The notes below the pieces were generated by a model, which was not told the origin of the DNA, ran no database searches, and saw only the letters and a program-made list of their open reading frames with translations. From positions 1-57,805 of the forward strand of contig CANFOZ010000008.1 of NCBI GenBank assembly GCA_947448795.1: a stretch of DNA of 57,805 nt, in the 5' to 3' direction. The DNA comes from Bacteroidota bacterium (GTDB lineage Bacteria > Bacteroidota > Bacteroidia > AKYH767-A > JAHEYN01). Positions 6,889 through 15,200 of the stretch are shown piece by piece. Each line of letters opens with the position of its first letter. Within the stretch, counting starts at the first letter, position 1. Both the position numbers and the translations under genes were made by a program.

Positions 6889-8208
6889 ATGAAAAACATA
6901 CTTATTATCGGCGCCGGTCGCTCTGCCGCTTCATTGATAGACTATTTATTGGAACATTCTACTGCCGAAGAATGGCAATTAGTTGTTGCCGATGTTTCTT
7001 TGGCCTTAGCGCAAGAAAAGACGGCAGGTCATCCACAGGCCAAGGCAATCGCCTTTGATGTTCATAATGCTGCTGAGCGGGAGCGTGAAATAGGCAATGC
7101 CGACTTGGTGGTGTCTATGCTGCCAGCCGCTATGCACATGGAAGTGGCAAACGATTGTTTGCGTCTAGGGAAGCATCTTGCAACGGCTAGTTATGTATCA
7201 GCAGAGATGCGCGCGCTGGATGCGCAGGTTCGCGAGCGTGGGTTGATATTTTTGAATGAATGCGGTGTTGATCCAGGCATCGATCACATGAGTGCCATGA
7301 AGATTATTGACGAGGTGCGCAGCCGAGGCGAAGAGGTAATTGCTTTTCATTCGTATTGTGGTGGACTTATCGCTCCGGAAAGCAATACCAATCCCTGGGG
7401 CTATAAATTTACATGGAGCCCGCGCAATGTGGTTTTGGCTGGGCAAGGTGGGGATGCAAAATGGATTGAGGATGGTAAAATGAAATCGCTTACCTATGCC
7501 AATTTATTTTACGAAACGCAAATGATCGACTTTGAAGGATACGGCTCTTTTGATGCGTATGCTAACCGCGACTCGCTGTCGTATCGCACCGTGTATGGTT
7601 TGGATAACATTCCAACGATGATGCGCGGAACGCTGCGCATGCCAGGTTTTTGCATGGCTTGGGACAAGTTGATCTCGCTTGGTTTGACGGATGCCTCAAA
7701 AAATATTCAAGGTAAATACAAGACATGGTCGGCGCTGATGCAAGGCCTGCACCCGGATTTAAAGGACATGACCGAGCTGCTGGATGAACTTGGCGTGGAT
7801 GACGAGGCATGTGCTGAGAAATTACTTTATCTCGAACTCTATTCCGATCGCGTGATAGCCGATGCCGTAAACACGCCTGCAGAAGCTTTGCAAGCTTTGC
7901 TCGAAGACAAATGGAAGCTCGGTGAACACGACCTTGATTTGATAGTGATGAAGCACGAGTTTTTGATTCGACGAAAAGATGGCAGCGAGCGCAAGATTCA
8001 CGCTTCTTTAGTGGTGAAGGGACAAGATCGAATTCACACGGCTATGGCTATGACAGTAGGCTTGCCTTTGGCTATAGCAGTGCGACTTATCATGAATCAC
8101 AAGATACCATCGCGTGGCGTGGTTGTGCCTGTTAAGCCTGAATTTTACGAACCCGTTTTGGCTGAGTTGGCTCAAAAAGGAATCGTTTTTCACGAAAGTG
8201 AAAACTGA
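6889..8208 (+). CDS. Saccharopine dehydrogenase-like oxidoreductase
   Basis: A 439-residue protein with an N-terminal NAD(P)-binding fold (MKNILIIGAGRSAAS) and the saccharopine dehydrogenase layout: a short Rossmann domain, a central catalytic domain starting NECGVDPGIDHMSAM at about residues 118-132, and a C-terminal return to the Rossmann part. In the lysine pathway this family links or splits lysine and 2-oxoglutarate through saccharopine. Bacteroidota often carry this single-domain form without the fused partner, so whether it acts on lysine or another substrate is open. It is a single gene with its own promoter and stops two bases before the convergent trmN6-like gene. Confidence 0.87.
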   Translation: MKNILIIGAGRSAASLIDYLLEHSTAEEWQLVVADVSLALAQEKTAGHPQAKAIAFDVHNAAEREREIGNADLVVSMLPAAMHMEVANDCLRLGKHLATASYVSAEMRALDAQVRERGLIFLNECGVDPGIDHMSAMKIIDEVRSRGEEVIAFHSYCGGLIAPESNTNPWGYKFTWSPRNVVLAGQGGDAKWIEDGKMKSLTYANLFYETQMIDFEGYGSFDAYANRDSLSYRTVYGLDNIPTMMRGTLRMPGFCMAWDKLISLGLTDASKNIQGKYKTWSALMQGLHPDLKDMTELLDELGVDDEACAEKLLYLELYSDRVIADAVNTPAEALQALLEDKWKLGEHDLDLIVMKHEFLIRRKDGSERKIHASLVVKGQDRIHTAMAMTVGLPLAIAVRLIMNHKIPSRGVVVPVKPEFYEPVLAELAQKGIVFHESEN

Positions 8209-8209
8209 T

Positions 8210-8923
8210 TTACTTCAACCCTAGGTAGAAATCTTCCGTCAGCTTTATGTATTCGGGCGTGAAGTGGCTTTGATCAAGTTGTATTACTAGACTTGCTCGC
8301 ATCAAAGGTGTTTCTTTTTTACGTAGAGAAAGGACGATGCGCTTCGCCGGTTTTCCTTCGCGCGTCACGATATTAATACAGCTAATGCAATAGAGTCCTT
8401 TCTTTTGGGCTAAATCATTAAAAACGAATTCTTCCTGTGCTGGAAGAATTAGCCAACATGTACCATCCTGGTGCATCAGTTTAGCAATGCCGTCGAGCAA
8501 ATCGCTGTGGCTCAGTTCACACGTATGACGAGCAATTGTGCGGGCATCGGTGTTTGCACCCGCCTGCTCTTCGAAATAGGGTGGGTTGCTTACAATAGTG
8601 TCGTATAGGGTGTTTGACTCCAAGGCAAATTCTTGCAGCGCTTTATGAATAACCTGAATACGATTGGGCCAAGGCGAGTTTCTTGCATTGTCTCGTGCTT
8701 GTTCGCAAGACGGAGAATCGATATCGATTGCATCAATAAAGGCTTCCGATTTTTGCGCCAGCATGATAGCAATAACCCCAGTGCCAGTGCCGATATCCAA
8801 GATTCGCTTCGACTCGCTAACATCCACGAGTGCGCCAAGCAAAACGGCATCGGTGCCTACTTTCAGGCAGGACCTATCTTGGGCAATGCTGAACTGTTTA
8901 AAGCGAAAGGGTTTATCCTTCAT
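8210..8923 (-). CDS. trmN6: tRNA1(Val) adenine-37 N6-methyltransferase-like protein
   Basis: A 237-residue SAM-dependent methyltransferase with motif I DIGTGTG at 43-49 and the amino-methylase motif NPPY at 113-116, in the order of the YfiC/TrmN6 family, which methylates A37 of tRNA1(Val). The N-terminal FRFKQFSIAQDR segment is typical of this family. The open frame continues 80 codons upstream, but ATG at 8921-8923 opens the conserved sequence, and the longer version would overlap the divergent promoter. The other possible reading is a related tRNA or protein methylase with the same motifs. Confidence 0.85.
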   Translation of the reverse strand: MKDKPFRFKQFSIAQDRSCLKVGTDAVLLGALVDVSESKRILDIGTGTGVIAIMLAQKSEAFIDAIDIDSPSCEQARDNARNSPWPNRIQVIHKALQEFALESNTLYDTIVSNPPYFEEQAGANTDARTIARHTCELSHSDLLDGIAKLMHQDGTCWLILPAQEEFVFNDLAQKKGLYCISCINIVTREGKPAKRIVLSLRKKETPLMRASLVIQLDQSHFTPEYIKLTEDFYLGLK

Positions 8924-8993
8924 AGTAAGCAAGGGATGTGAAACGAATATACTAAATTTATTTGAATTTCCAAAAGAAGCCCATTGAATCCAT

Positions 8994-9025
8994 TTGCTGT
9001 GTTTGTAATGCTTTTCGTATTTTTG
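8994..9025 (+). promoter_or_regulatory. Promoter of the LamG/T9SS gene
   Basis: TTG (8994-8996), 21 bases, TATTTTTG (9018-9025). The expected leader before ATG 9044 is about a dozen bases. Confidence 0.65.
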
Positions 9026-9043
9026 AAAAAACAAGCCAAAACC

Positions 9044-10951
9044 ATGAAACAACTCATTACCCGAATTGCGATTCTTTCTTTGCTTTTTATAGCTAGTTAT
9101 AAAGCGAATGCACAATGCAACGCAACCACTACACCCGCTGCCGATTCCATCTGTAGCAACCAAACCTTGCCCTTTAGTTGTTCGATGGCTGCGTCCAACA
9201 ACGGCATGACATTTAATGGTTCATCGGGCTATCTTACTGCGCCACAGTCTGCCTCGCTTAGTTTGTTTACCAACATGACGATTTCGTGTTGGGTAAAGTT
9301 GAATGCTGTTTCGAATCAAAAGATACTTGGTAAAACGACGCCAAGTTTCAATGGCGGTTATTTAATGGGAATCGATGCTGGTGGCTTGGTTTATTTTCAG
9401 CTATGGAACACTTCAGCTACGCAATACTTGTTGCACGGTCAAGGCAATATCACCACTGGTGTTTGGACCCATTTGACAATGACCTATTCCATGGGTGGCA
9501 AATTCATGGCTTATGTGAATGGAGTTCCAAAGGATTCGATTGCAGTAGCGGCTTTGCCTGTAGGAACCAATTCTAATCCTTTCATCATCGGCTTAGCTCC
9601 TTGGGATCTTAACTCTTTTAAAATGAACGGTAGTTTGGATGAGGTTCGTATATACAACACCGCTCTAACGCAAGCCGAGATTGCTGCAACCATGAACACG
9701 CAGATACCAACCAATACTCCTAATTTAGTTGCTTATTGGAACTTCGACGAAGGCGCTGGAGCAACCGTTCCTGACCATACAACCAATGCCAATACACTAA
9801 CCTTAACCAATTCACCAACCTGGTTGGTGCCTTCAACCTGCCCAGCAGGACCAACTGTGAATTACCTCTGGTCGCCAACAACTAATCTTAGTTCTTCAAC
9901 ACTTGGTAATCCGATTTTCACCCCATCAGGAGCAGGTGTATATACGTATTATGTGACAGCCTCTAATCCGCAGACGCTTTGCTCCGATGTGGATACGGTA
10001 AGTATAACCGTTTTTACCCAGCCGGTCTTGTCTTGCCCTACGTTGCAGCCAGTGTGTATTAACGCCACGCCATTTGATGTAGCATGCACGCCCGGTGGAG
10101 GTGTATGTTCGGGCTCTGGAGTTACAGGTACACTATTTAATCCTGCGGTTGCAGGTGCGGGCCCACACAACATCACCTATAACATCGCGCATCCCGTTTG
10201 CCCAGCCATACAGATTCGAAGCATTACTGTTTATCCGCTGCCTGTTGTAACAACAGGAACAGATACCTCGGTGTGTGCAGGTTCTGCGCCTGTTTTGTTA
10301 AGTGGTTCTCCTGTGGGTGGTGCCTTTACAGGAAACGGTATGTCGGGTAATTTCTTTGATCCGTCTGCGGTTGGTGCGGCCAACGATACCATCGTGTATA
10401 GCTACACCGATAATCACGGCTGCGTAAATCGTGATTCGCTGATTGTTTTTGTGCAGCCCTTGCCGCTTGTAAATGCAGGCAATGATACCACCATGTGCAA
10501 AGGCGACACCATTCAATTGCATGCGCAAGGCAGCGGCAGTTTTGCTTGGAATCAACTAGCTGTGATTTCAGACACCACTGTAGCCGATCCCTTGATATGG
10601 CCAAATTACAGCGATAATTTCATTGTTCATCTTTACGACGGCTTTGGTTGTATGGCAACGGATACGGTTCATGTAACGGTACAAGTGTGTGCTCCTGCGG
10701 GCATACATACAGAAAATGATGCACACACATTATCTATCTATCCCAATCCGGGAAATGGACACCTGCTCGTATCTGCGAAGGAGCAAATCCGCGCACTACA
10801 GATCTACGACAGCGCTGGCCGTTTGGTGATAAATGAAACATACGTAAGCGGCACATTTTCTGAAACCGTAGTGCTTGAAACTAGTGGTCTTTATCTTCTC
10901 CGTTTAACATTATCAGATGGCGTGCATTACCGCAAACTGATGGTCTATTAG
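9044..10951 (+). CDS. Secreted LamG-domain protein with T9SS sorting domain
   Basis: A 635-residue exported protein. A signal peptide (MKQLITRIAILSLLF...NAQ) is followed by a LamG/concanavalin-like domain at about 45-215 (TISCWVKLNA, then GSLDEVRIYNTALTQAEI). Next come two or three short Pro/Gly/Cys-rich repeats of the type TDTSVCAGSAPVLLSG and NDTTMCKGDTIQLHA seen in Bacteroidota surface proteins. The end is a type A type-IX-secretion sorting domain (IYPNPGNG ... AGRLV ... GLYLLRL ... RKLMVY). It should be exported across the outer membrane and anchored or released; LamG suggests glycan binding. porT in the same window fits. The frame runs 20 codons further upstream, but ATG 9044 gives the proper signal peptide. 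Confidence 0.92.
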   Translation: MKQLITRIAILSLLFIASYKANAQCNATTTPAADSICSNQTLPFSCSMAASNNGMTFNGSSGYLTAPQSASLSLFTNMTISCWVKLNAVSNQKILGKTTPSFNGGYLMGIDAGGLVYFQLWNTSATQYLLHGQGNITTGVWTHLTMTYSMGGKFMAYVNGVPKDSIAVAALPVGTNSNPFIIGLAPWDLNSFKMNGSLDEVRIYNTALTQAEIAATMNTQIPTNTPNLVAYWNFDEGAGATVPDHTTNANTLTLTNSPTWLVPSTCPAGPTVNYLWSPTTNLSSSTLGNPIFTPSGAGVYTYYVTASNPQTLCSDVDTVSITVFTQPVLSCPTLQPVCINATPFDVACTPGGGVCSGSGVTGTLFNPAVAGAGPHNITYNIAHPVCPAIQIRSITVYPLPVVTTGTDTSVCAGSAPVLLSGSPVGGAFTGNGMSGNFFDPSAVGAANDTIVYSYTDNHGCVNRDSLIVFVQPLPLVNAGNDTTMCKGDTIQLHAQGSGSFAWNQLAVISDTTVADPLIWPNYSDNFIVHLYDGFGCMATDTVHVTVQVCAPAGIHTENDAHTLSIYPNPGNGHLLVSAKEQIRALQIYDSAGRLVINETYVSGTFSETVVLETSGLYLLRLTLSDGVHYRKLMVY

Positions 10952-10980
10952 TCCTGTTAAATTTTTTTAGCATCAGTCTA

Positions 10981-11478
10981 TTGAAAGCGTTTCTGCTTTT
11001 TGTCTTTGCTATTCTAGTCCTTGGACTGCTTATCCCACAGCAGTTGCGGATGCCTGTTGAGGGTGCAGGGAGTGCTAGCTATAATAAGGCTTCGTATTGG
11101 TATTATCCTTGGGGGCCATCAGTGACGCACAAAGGCGTAGACATTTTTGCGCCTAAAGGCACTGCGGTTCATTCCTCGGTGCGTGGACTTGTTTTGATGA
11201 AAGGAAATTTTGGAAGAGGTGGGAAGGTTGTTTTGATTCTTGGACCGAAATGGCGCTTGCATTATTACGCGCATTTAAGCGAGATAAAAACCTCCGTTTT
11301 GGCTTTCGTCACACCTACTTCTGTTATTGGTAATGTGGGCAACAGCGGAAATGCCCAAGGCAAGCCACCGCATCTGCACTATTCAATATTTACCATGCTT
11401 CCTTATCCGTGGAATATCGATGGTGATCATCAAGGTTGGATGAAGATGTTTTATTTAAATCCGATCAGTTATTTCTGA
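10981..11478 (+). CDS. M23 family metallopeptidase (LytM fold), exported
   Basis: A 165-residue protein with one N-terminal membrane or signal segment (residues 1-20) and a compact M23 domain. The zinc ligands are visible as HKGVD near residue 51 and HLHY near 147, with the HYYAHLSE segment between. Such enzymes cut peptidoglycan cross-bridges in the periplasm. It starts with TTG at 10981; there is no ATG that keeps the signal segment. It lies 29 bases after the LamG gene on the same strand and may share its transcript. Confidence 0.85.
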   Translation: MKAFLLFVFAILVLGLLIPQQLRMPVEGAGSASYNKASYWYYPWGPSVTHKGVDIFAPKGTAVHSSVRGLVLMKGNFGRGGKVVLILGPKWRLHYYAHLSEIKTSVLAFVTPTSVIGNVGNSGNAQGKPPHLHYSIFTMLPYPWNIDGDHQGWMKMFYLNPISYF

Positions 11479-11544
11479 TTTCGTTTTTGCCAAATAAATA
11501 AAATCGAAAAAATATTTTTAATTTTTCTTGCGCATTTAATTTAT

Positions 11545-11566
11545 TATTTAGACATTTGTCTAAATA
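11545..11566. promoter_or_regulatory. Operator palindrome in front of the SdpR-like gene
   Basis: Ten-base arms TATTTAGACA and TGTCTAAATA separated by TT, with no mismatch. It ends 11 bases before the start codon of the ArsR-type regulator, where a promoter would be expected. This is the usual placement for autorepression. Confidence 0.75.
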
Positions 11567-11577
11567 TATAAACGAAT

Positions 11578-11853
11578 ATGAACCAAGTATTCAAAGCATT
11601 GAATGACCCAACACGAAGGAAAATCCTAGAGCTGCTCAGACGGGGTGATATGACAGCAGGCGAGATAGCCGATGCGTTTCAAATATCAAAGCCGAGCATA
11701 TCCCATCATCTTGACTTGCTTAAACAGGCCGACTTGGTTAGCAGTACCCGCGCTGGGCAATTTTTAACGTATTCGCTGAACACCACAGTATTAGACGACT
11801 TAATGAACTGGCTGTTTCAATTTAATGATGAAAAAAAATCGAAAAAAAAATAA
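11578..11853 (+). CDS. ArsR-family autorepressor, SdpR-like
   Basis: A 91-residue winged-helix regulator of the ArsR fold. FKALNDPTRRKILELL at the start and the recognition helix ISKPSISHHLDLL at about 39-51 follow the SdpR/YcjW-like pattern. No metal-binding cysteines are present, so it is not a metal sensor. It is followed directly by an SdpI-like membrane protein gene, the same arrangement as Bacillus sdpRI, where SdpR represses the operon and SdpI draws it to the membrane when the toxin is present. The perfect palindrome upstream supports self-control. The toxin gene sdpC is not seen. Confidence 0.87.
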   Translation: MNQVFKALNDPTRRKILELLRRGDMTAGEIADAFQISKPSISHHLDLLKQADLVSSTRAGQFLTYSLNTTVLDDLMNWLFQFNDEKKSKKK

Positions 11854-11863
11854 ACCCAAACCC

Positions 11864-12508
11864 ATGAAAAATTTCAAAAAAGAGTTCCCGATTGTATTGC
11901 TAGTATTAATTCCATTTATCCTTGTGGCATTGCTTTGGAATAAACTGCCGGATGAGCTGCCTAGCCACTGGAACATGGATGGGAAAGTGGATGGCACCAT
12001 GAGTAAAGGGTTCTATCCGGTTTTTAGCTTAGGTCTTTATTTGTTGCTTTTGTTTATCCCACGCATCGACCCGAAGAAGCGGAACTACGATGCCTTTAGC
12101 GGACCGTATTATAAATTGCGTATCGTGCTTGCGCTCTTTTTTACCTTCATACCATGCGTTGTTTTTATAAACGCCGCAGGCACCGAGTTACCATTGAATA
12201 AATTAATCTTGGGTGCTATTTATGTGTTATTCATTTTGATGGGCAATTACATGAACAACCTTAAAATGAATTGGTTCGTTGGGATTCGTTTACCGTGGAC
12301 TTTATCCAATGAAGAAGTGTGGCGCAAGACACATCGATTCGGCTCGAGACTGTTTATGTTGACTGGTTTGATTGGCTTGATTCAATTGTCTTTAATGGAG
12401 GCCGACATCAGTTTTATAGGAGCTCTTATTTTGATTGGCTTAGCCGTGATTGGCCCTGTGATTTTTTCCTATGCACTTTACATGAAGCTGGATAAAAAGG
12501 CTGATTAA
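11864..12508 (+). CDS. SdpI-like membrane protein (DUF1648/SdpI)
   Basis: A 214-residue membrane protein with six hydrophobic segments. LPSHWNMDGKVDG near residue 30 is the DUF1648 signature; NWFVGIRLPWTLSNEEVW and TH in the middle are typical of SdpI. In Bacillus this protein gives immunity to the SdpC killing factor and signals to SdpR. Many Bacteroidota carry the pair without the toxin, where its purpose is unknown. ATG at 11825 would overlap the repressor gene by 29 bases with a Lys-rich tail; I prefer ATG 11864, ten bases after its stop. The end overlaps the convergent S41 peptidase gene by four bases. Confidence 0.88.
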   Translation: MKNFKKEFPIVLLVLIPFILVALLWNKLPDELPSHWNMDGKVDGTMSKGFYPVFSLGLYLLLLFIPRIDPKKRNYDAFSGPYYKLRIVLALFFTFIPCVVFINAAGTELPLNKLILGAIYVLFILMGNYMNNLKMNWFVGIRLPWTLSNEEVWRKTHRFGSRLFMLTGLIGLIQLSLMEADISFIGALILIGLAVIGPVIFSYALYMKLDKKAD

Positions 12509-14145
12509 GGTCGGAGGTGTCGGCTGTATTCGGCAGGATTCTTAAGTAGTTCAAGTGCCACTTTCATATCTGCATCTGCATACAAGGTGTTTTCTATGCG
12601 ACCTTCGTTGAAGTAATAGCGTGCGCAGATTTCTTTTGCTAATTCGCTGCAAATCATGGCGCGATGCACATCGATTTCAGCAATACGGTCTTCCAGTAAT
12701 TTGCGCTTAAGCTTTTTTTGCTCTGCGTTTATAAGGCTTCCAAGTTGGGCTTTGGTTGCTTGGGTGATGAGTGCATCAAGAGCATCTTCTGTTTCTGTTT
12801 TAAAAGGATAACCGCTCTTTTTGAGGGCTAATTTAAAGTCCGCAAAATCTTCGCTTGTCAGTTGAAAATGTGTGGCGCCGGAAATACTTTCATGCGCGTT
12901 TCGATAGGTGTTTGCGAAGTCGCCCAGTACATCTGCTTTACGCAGTTTATCGACAAAAGCAGTGTTTGGTTTGTCTAGCTCTACTTGAATATCAGGCGCG
13001 ATGCCCCCGATATTATAAACAATTCGCCCTGCTGCGGTATGAAACATTTGGCGTAAAGAATCAGGTGCTTTTGTGGCTTTGCCGGTGGCATCTTTGTGGA
13101 TGTAATCCAATTCTTGTATGCAGCGGCCGGATGGTGTGTAATACCGAGCACTGGTTATATACACGGAGTTTCCATAGGGTAGATTGTGTGTGCCTTGCAC
13201 GAGTCCTTTACCAAAGGTTTTGCGCCCAACGATAAGTCCGCGGTCGTAATCTTGTATGGCACCCGCAAACAATTCAGCAGCGGATATGCTGTTGTTGTCA
13301 GTCAGAAGAACGAGTGGCAGGATGGTGTCAAGCGCTTCATTAAAGGTTAGGTTGTCATAATTCCAAACTGCTTGCCTCCCTTGAAACGTAACGATGTTTA
13401 CGTTTTTGGGCAAGAATATATTGGCTGCTTTAACAGCCTCAACAACCAAACCACCGCTGTTTCCGCGCAGGTCTATAACGAGCGAAGTGATACCCTCTTT
13501 TTCTTTCAACTGGTACACGCTTTTGCGAAGTTCGTCGGCTGATCCATCCAAAAAATGGGTAAAGCAGATATAGCCAGTTTTGTTATCCAAAACGCTTGTG
13601 CATTGAACGGCTTTGTTGCGAATCTCGGCTCGAGTCACTGTTTTCTCAAGGATTCTATTTTGTCTCTTTATCGTTAATGTAACCGCGGAGCCAGGTTCGC
13701 CTCTCAGCTTTTTGAGCGCGCTATCAAAGGGTAAGCCACGCAATTGGAAGTTGTTTATAGCTAGTATTTTGTCGCCGTGGCGGATGTCGCTTAATGCCGC
13801 TGGATAGCCAGCGCTGACATCCGTGACGGTGATTTCGGAATCGCGTTGAACAATGTTGACGCCGAATCCGCCATAGAGTATGCCTTTCCACGCTTTTTGT
13901 TTATCGGCTTGTTCTTTAGCCGATATATAATAGGAATACGGATCGATGGCTCTTAACGCTGCGTCAATGGATGCGCGCATGATGACTTCTGCATCGGGCT
14001 TGTCTACATATCCGTCGTTGACTTCGCGGAAGAAGGCATTGAAATTTTCTAAACCTCGCTCCACCTCCGGATTATCTCCAGCCAAAAGGGCACAAGAGAA
14101 AAGTACTATAAAAAAGAGTACAGAGAAGGGAAATAACTTCTTCAT
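12505..14145 (-). CDS. S41 family C-terminal processing peptidase
   Basis: A 546-residue exported protease. After a signal peptide (MKKLFPFSVLFFIVLFSC, with a possible lipoprotein Cys at 18) comes a PDZ domain at about 90-175 (GGFGVNI ... GDKILAINNF) and the S41 core: DLRGNSGG at 226-233, the probable nucleophile Ser288 in NNSISAAE, and the Lys313 base in TFGKG. CtpA-type proteases trim periplasmic proteins at their C termini. Length and order are normal. ATG at 14143-14145 is chosen over an in-frame start six codons upstream, because it begins the signal peptide. It follows the pyrR-like gene by 27 bases and could be in the same transcript. Confidence 0.93.
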   Translation of the reverse strand: MKKLFPFSVLFFIVLFSCALLAGDNPEVERGLENFNAFFREVNDGYVDKPDAEVIMRASIDAALRAIDPYSYYISAKEQADKQKAWKGILYGGFGVNIVQRDSEITVTDVSAGYPAALSDIRHGDKILAINNFQLRGLPFDSALKKLRGEPGSAVTLTIKRQNRILEKTVTRAEIRNKAVQCTSVLDNKTGYICFTHFLDGSADELRKSVYQLKEKEGITSLVIDLRGNSGGLVVEAVKAANIFLPKNVNIVTFQGRQAVWNYDNLTFNEALDTILPLVLLTDNNSISAAELFAGAIQDYDRGLIVGRKTFGKGLVQGTHNLPYGNSVYITSARYYTPSGRCIQELDYIHKDATGKATKAPDSLRQMFHTAAGRIVYNIGGIAPDIQVELDKPNTAFVDKLRKADVLGDFANTYRNAHESISGATHFQLTSEDFADFKLALKKSGYPFKTETEDALDALITQATKAQLGSLINAEQKKLKRKLLEDRIAEIDVHRAMICSELAKEICARYYFNEGRIENTLYADADMKVALELLKNPAEYSRHLRP

Positions 14146-14172
14146 AGTGTAAAAAAATAACAAGCCAAGGTG

Positions 14173-14679
14173 TTACTCGAGGTAAGCGCACTCAGCGCCT
14201 TTTTCTAAAACCACCGTGATGCGTTCTTGTAAGGTGGTAGCCATGGAGATGCCTGTAAAATCAGCTGATACAGGGAAGCGCTTGTGATTTCGGTCGGCTA
14301 GCACTACCGTGCGCATTTTCTTTAAAGGAAGGTCAAGAAAGACGCGCATGCCATAAATTAATGTTTTGCCAGAATTCAACACGTCATCCAAAACGATTAC
14401 CACCTTGTTCTTATATTGAAGATTATCCGGACTAAGCGTTGTGGAGCCATTCAGCGGGTTTTTCTTGTCCATGCTGATGCTAACAAGCTGAATCTGCATG
14501 GGTGATATTTTCTTCAATACAGTGCCAATTTTTTGAGCTAATAGAAAGCCGTTTCCAATTATACCAGCGAGTATAATTTCGTTCTCCTCAACATTGTCTT
14601 CGTAGATTTGATAAGCAAGGCGTTCGATTTTTTGCTGTATCTGCTCGCGGTTGAGGATTTCTGTTTTGTTGCTAACCAT
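14173..14679 (-). CDS. pyrR: PyrR-like phosphoribosyltransferase
   Basis: A 168-residue type I phosphoribosyltransferase with the PRPP loop VIVLDDVLNSGKT at about 94-106 and a late ITVVL segment, as in PyrR. PyrR proteins control pyrimidine genes and have weak uracil phosphoribosyltransferase activity. In Bacteroidota similar proteins without nearby pyr genes are common, so the regulatory role is uncertain; no pyrimidine gene lies next to it. It sits between NlpC/P60 (nine bases upstream) and the S41 peptidase, in one gene row on the minus strand that begins with rlmD. Confidence 0.75.
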   Translation of the reverse strand: MVSNKTEILNREQIQQKIERLAYQIYEDNVEENEIILAGIIGNGFLLAQKIGTVLKKISPMQIQLVSISMDKKNPLNGSTTLSPDNLQYKNKVVIVLDDVLNSGKTLIYGMRVFLDLPLKKMRTVVLADRNHKRFPVSADFTGISMATTLQERITVVLEKGAECAYLE

Positions 14680-14688
14680 GTCGTTTTG

Positions 14689-15198
14689 TTATTTAATTAT
14701 ACGGCCTGCGCTATAATAGTATTTTCTATAATACGGTTCGTTTAAATCGCTTACTATAACACCTGCTTGTGTTGTAGCATGGGCAAATTTATTGTTTGTA
14801 AGATAAACACCCACATGCGACACTCTGTTTTTTTGAATTTTAAAAAAAACTAAATCGCCTTCTTTTAAATCCTCTTTTTTAACACGCTCAGCTTTGTTGC
14901 ATAGATCGGCTGAACTGCCTGAGATCTTTACCCCGTATGCTTTGTCGTAGAGCAGCGCACTGAAATCAGAGCAGTCTATTCCTTTATTATTCTTTCCTCC
15001 ATATTGATAGCGTGTTTTCAGCCATTCGATAGCCGTTTTATAGAGCAACGGGTTATGCATTGTATCGATGTTGAATTTGAGATAGGTCGAATACACTTCC
15101 TTTTCCAGTTCGTAAGTGCCGTTGTTCACCGTCGTTGGTTGTCCTGTGGTAAAACGAACCACAAGCATCAAGAAGAGTATACCAAGGGTTTTTCTCAT
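14689..15198 (-). CDS. NlpC/P60 family cysteine peptidase, exported
   Basis: A 169-residue protein with a signal peptide (residues 1-19) and an NlpC/P60 domain at about 52-169. The catalytic Cys76 is in GIDCSDFS, His128 in SHVGVY, and a third polar residue, His140, follows in KFAHA. These enzymes cut peptidoglycan stem peptides, typically the D-Glu-diaminopimelate bond. Start ATG 15196-15198 directly follows the rlmD stop, two bases apart, so the two genes are read together. Confidence 0.92.
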   Translation of the reverse strand: MRKTLGILFLMLVVRFTTGQPTTVNNGTYELEKEVYSTYLKFNIDTMHNPLLYKTAIEWLKTRYQYGGKNNKGIDCSDFSALLYDKAYGVKISGSSADLCNKAERVKKEDLKEGDLVFFKIQKNRVSHVGVYLTNNKFAHATTQAGVIVSDLNEPYYRKYYYSAGRIIK

Positions 15199-15200
15199 GC

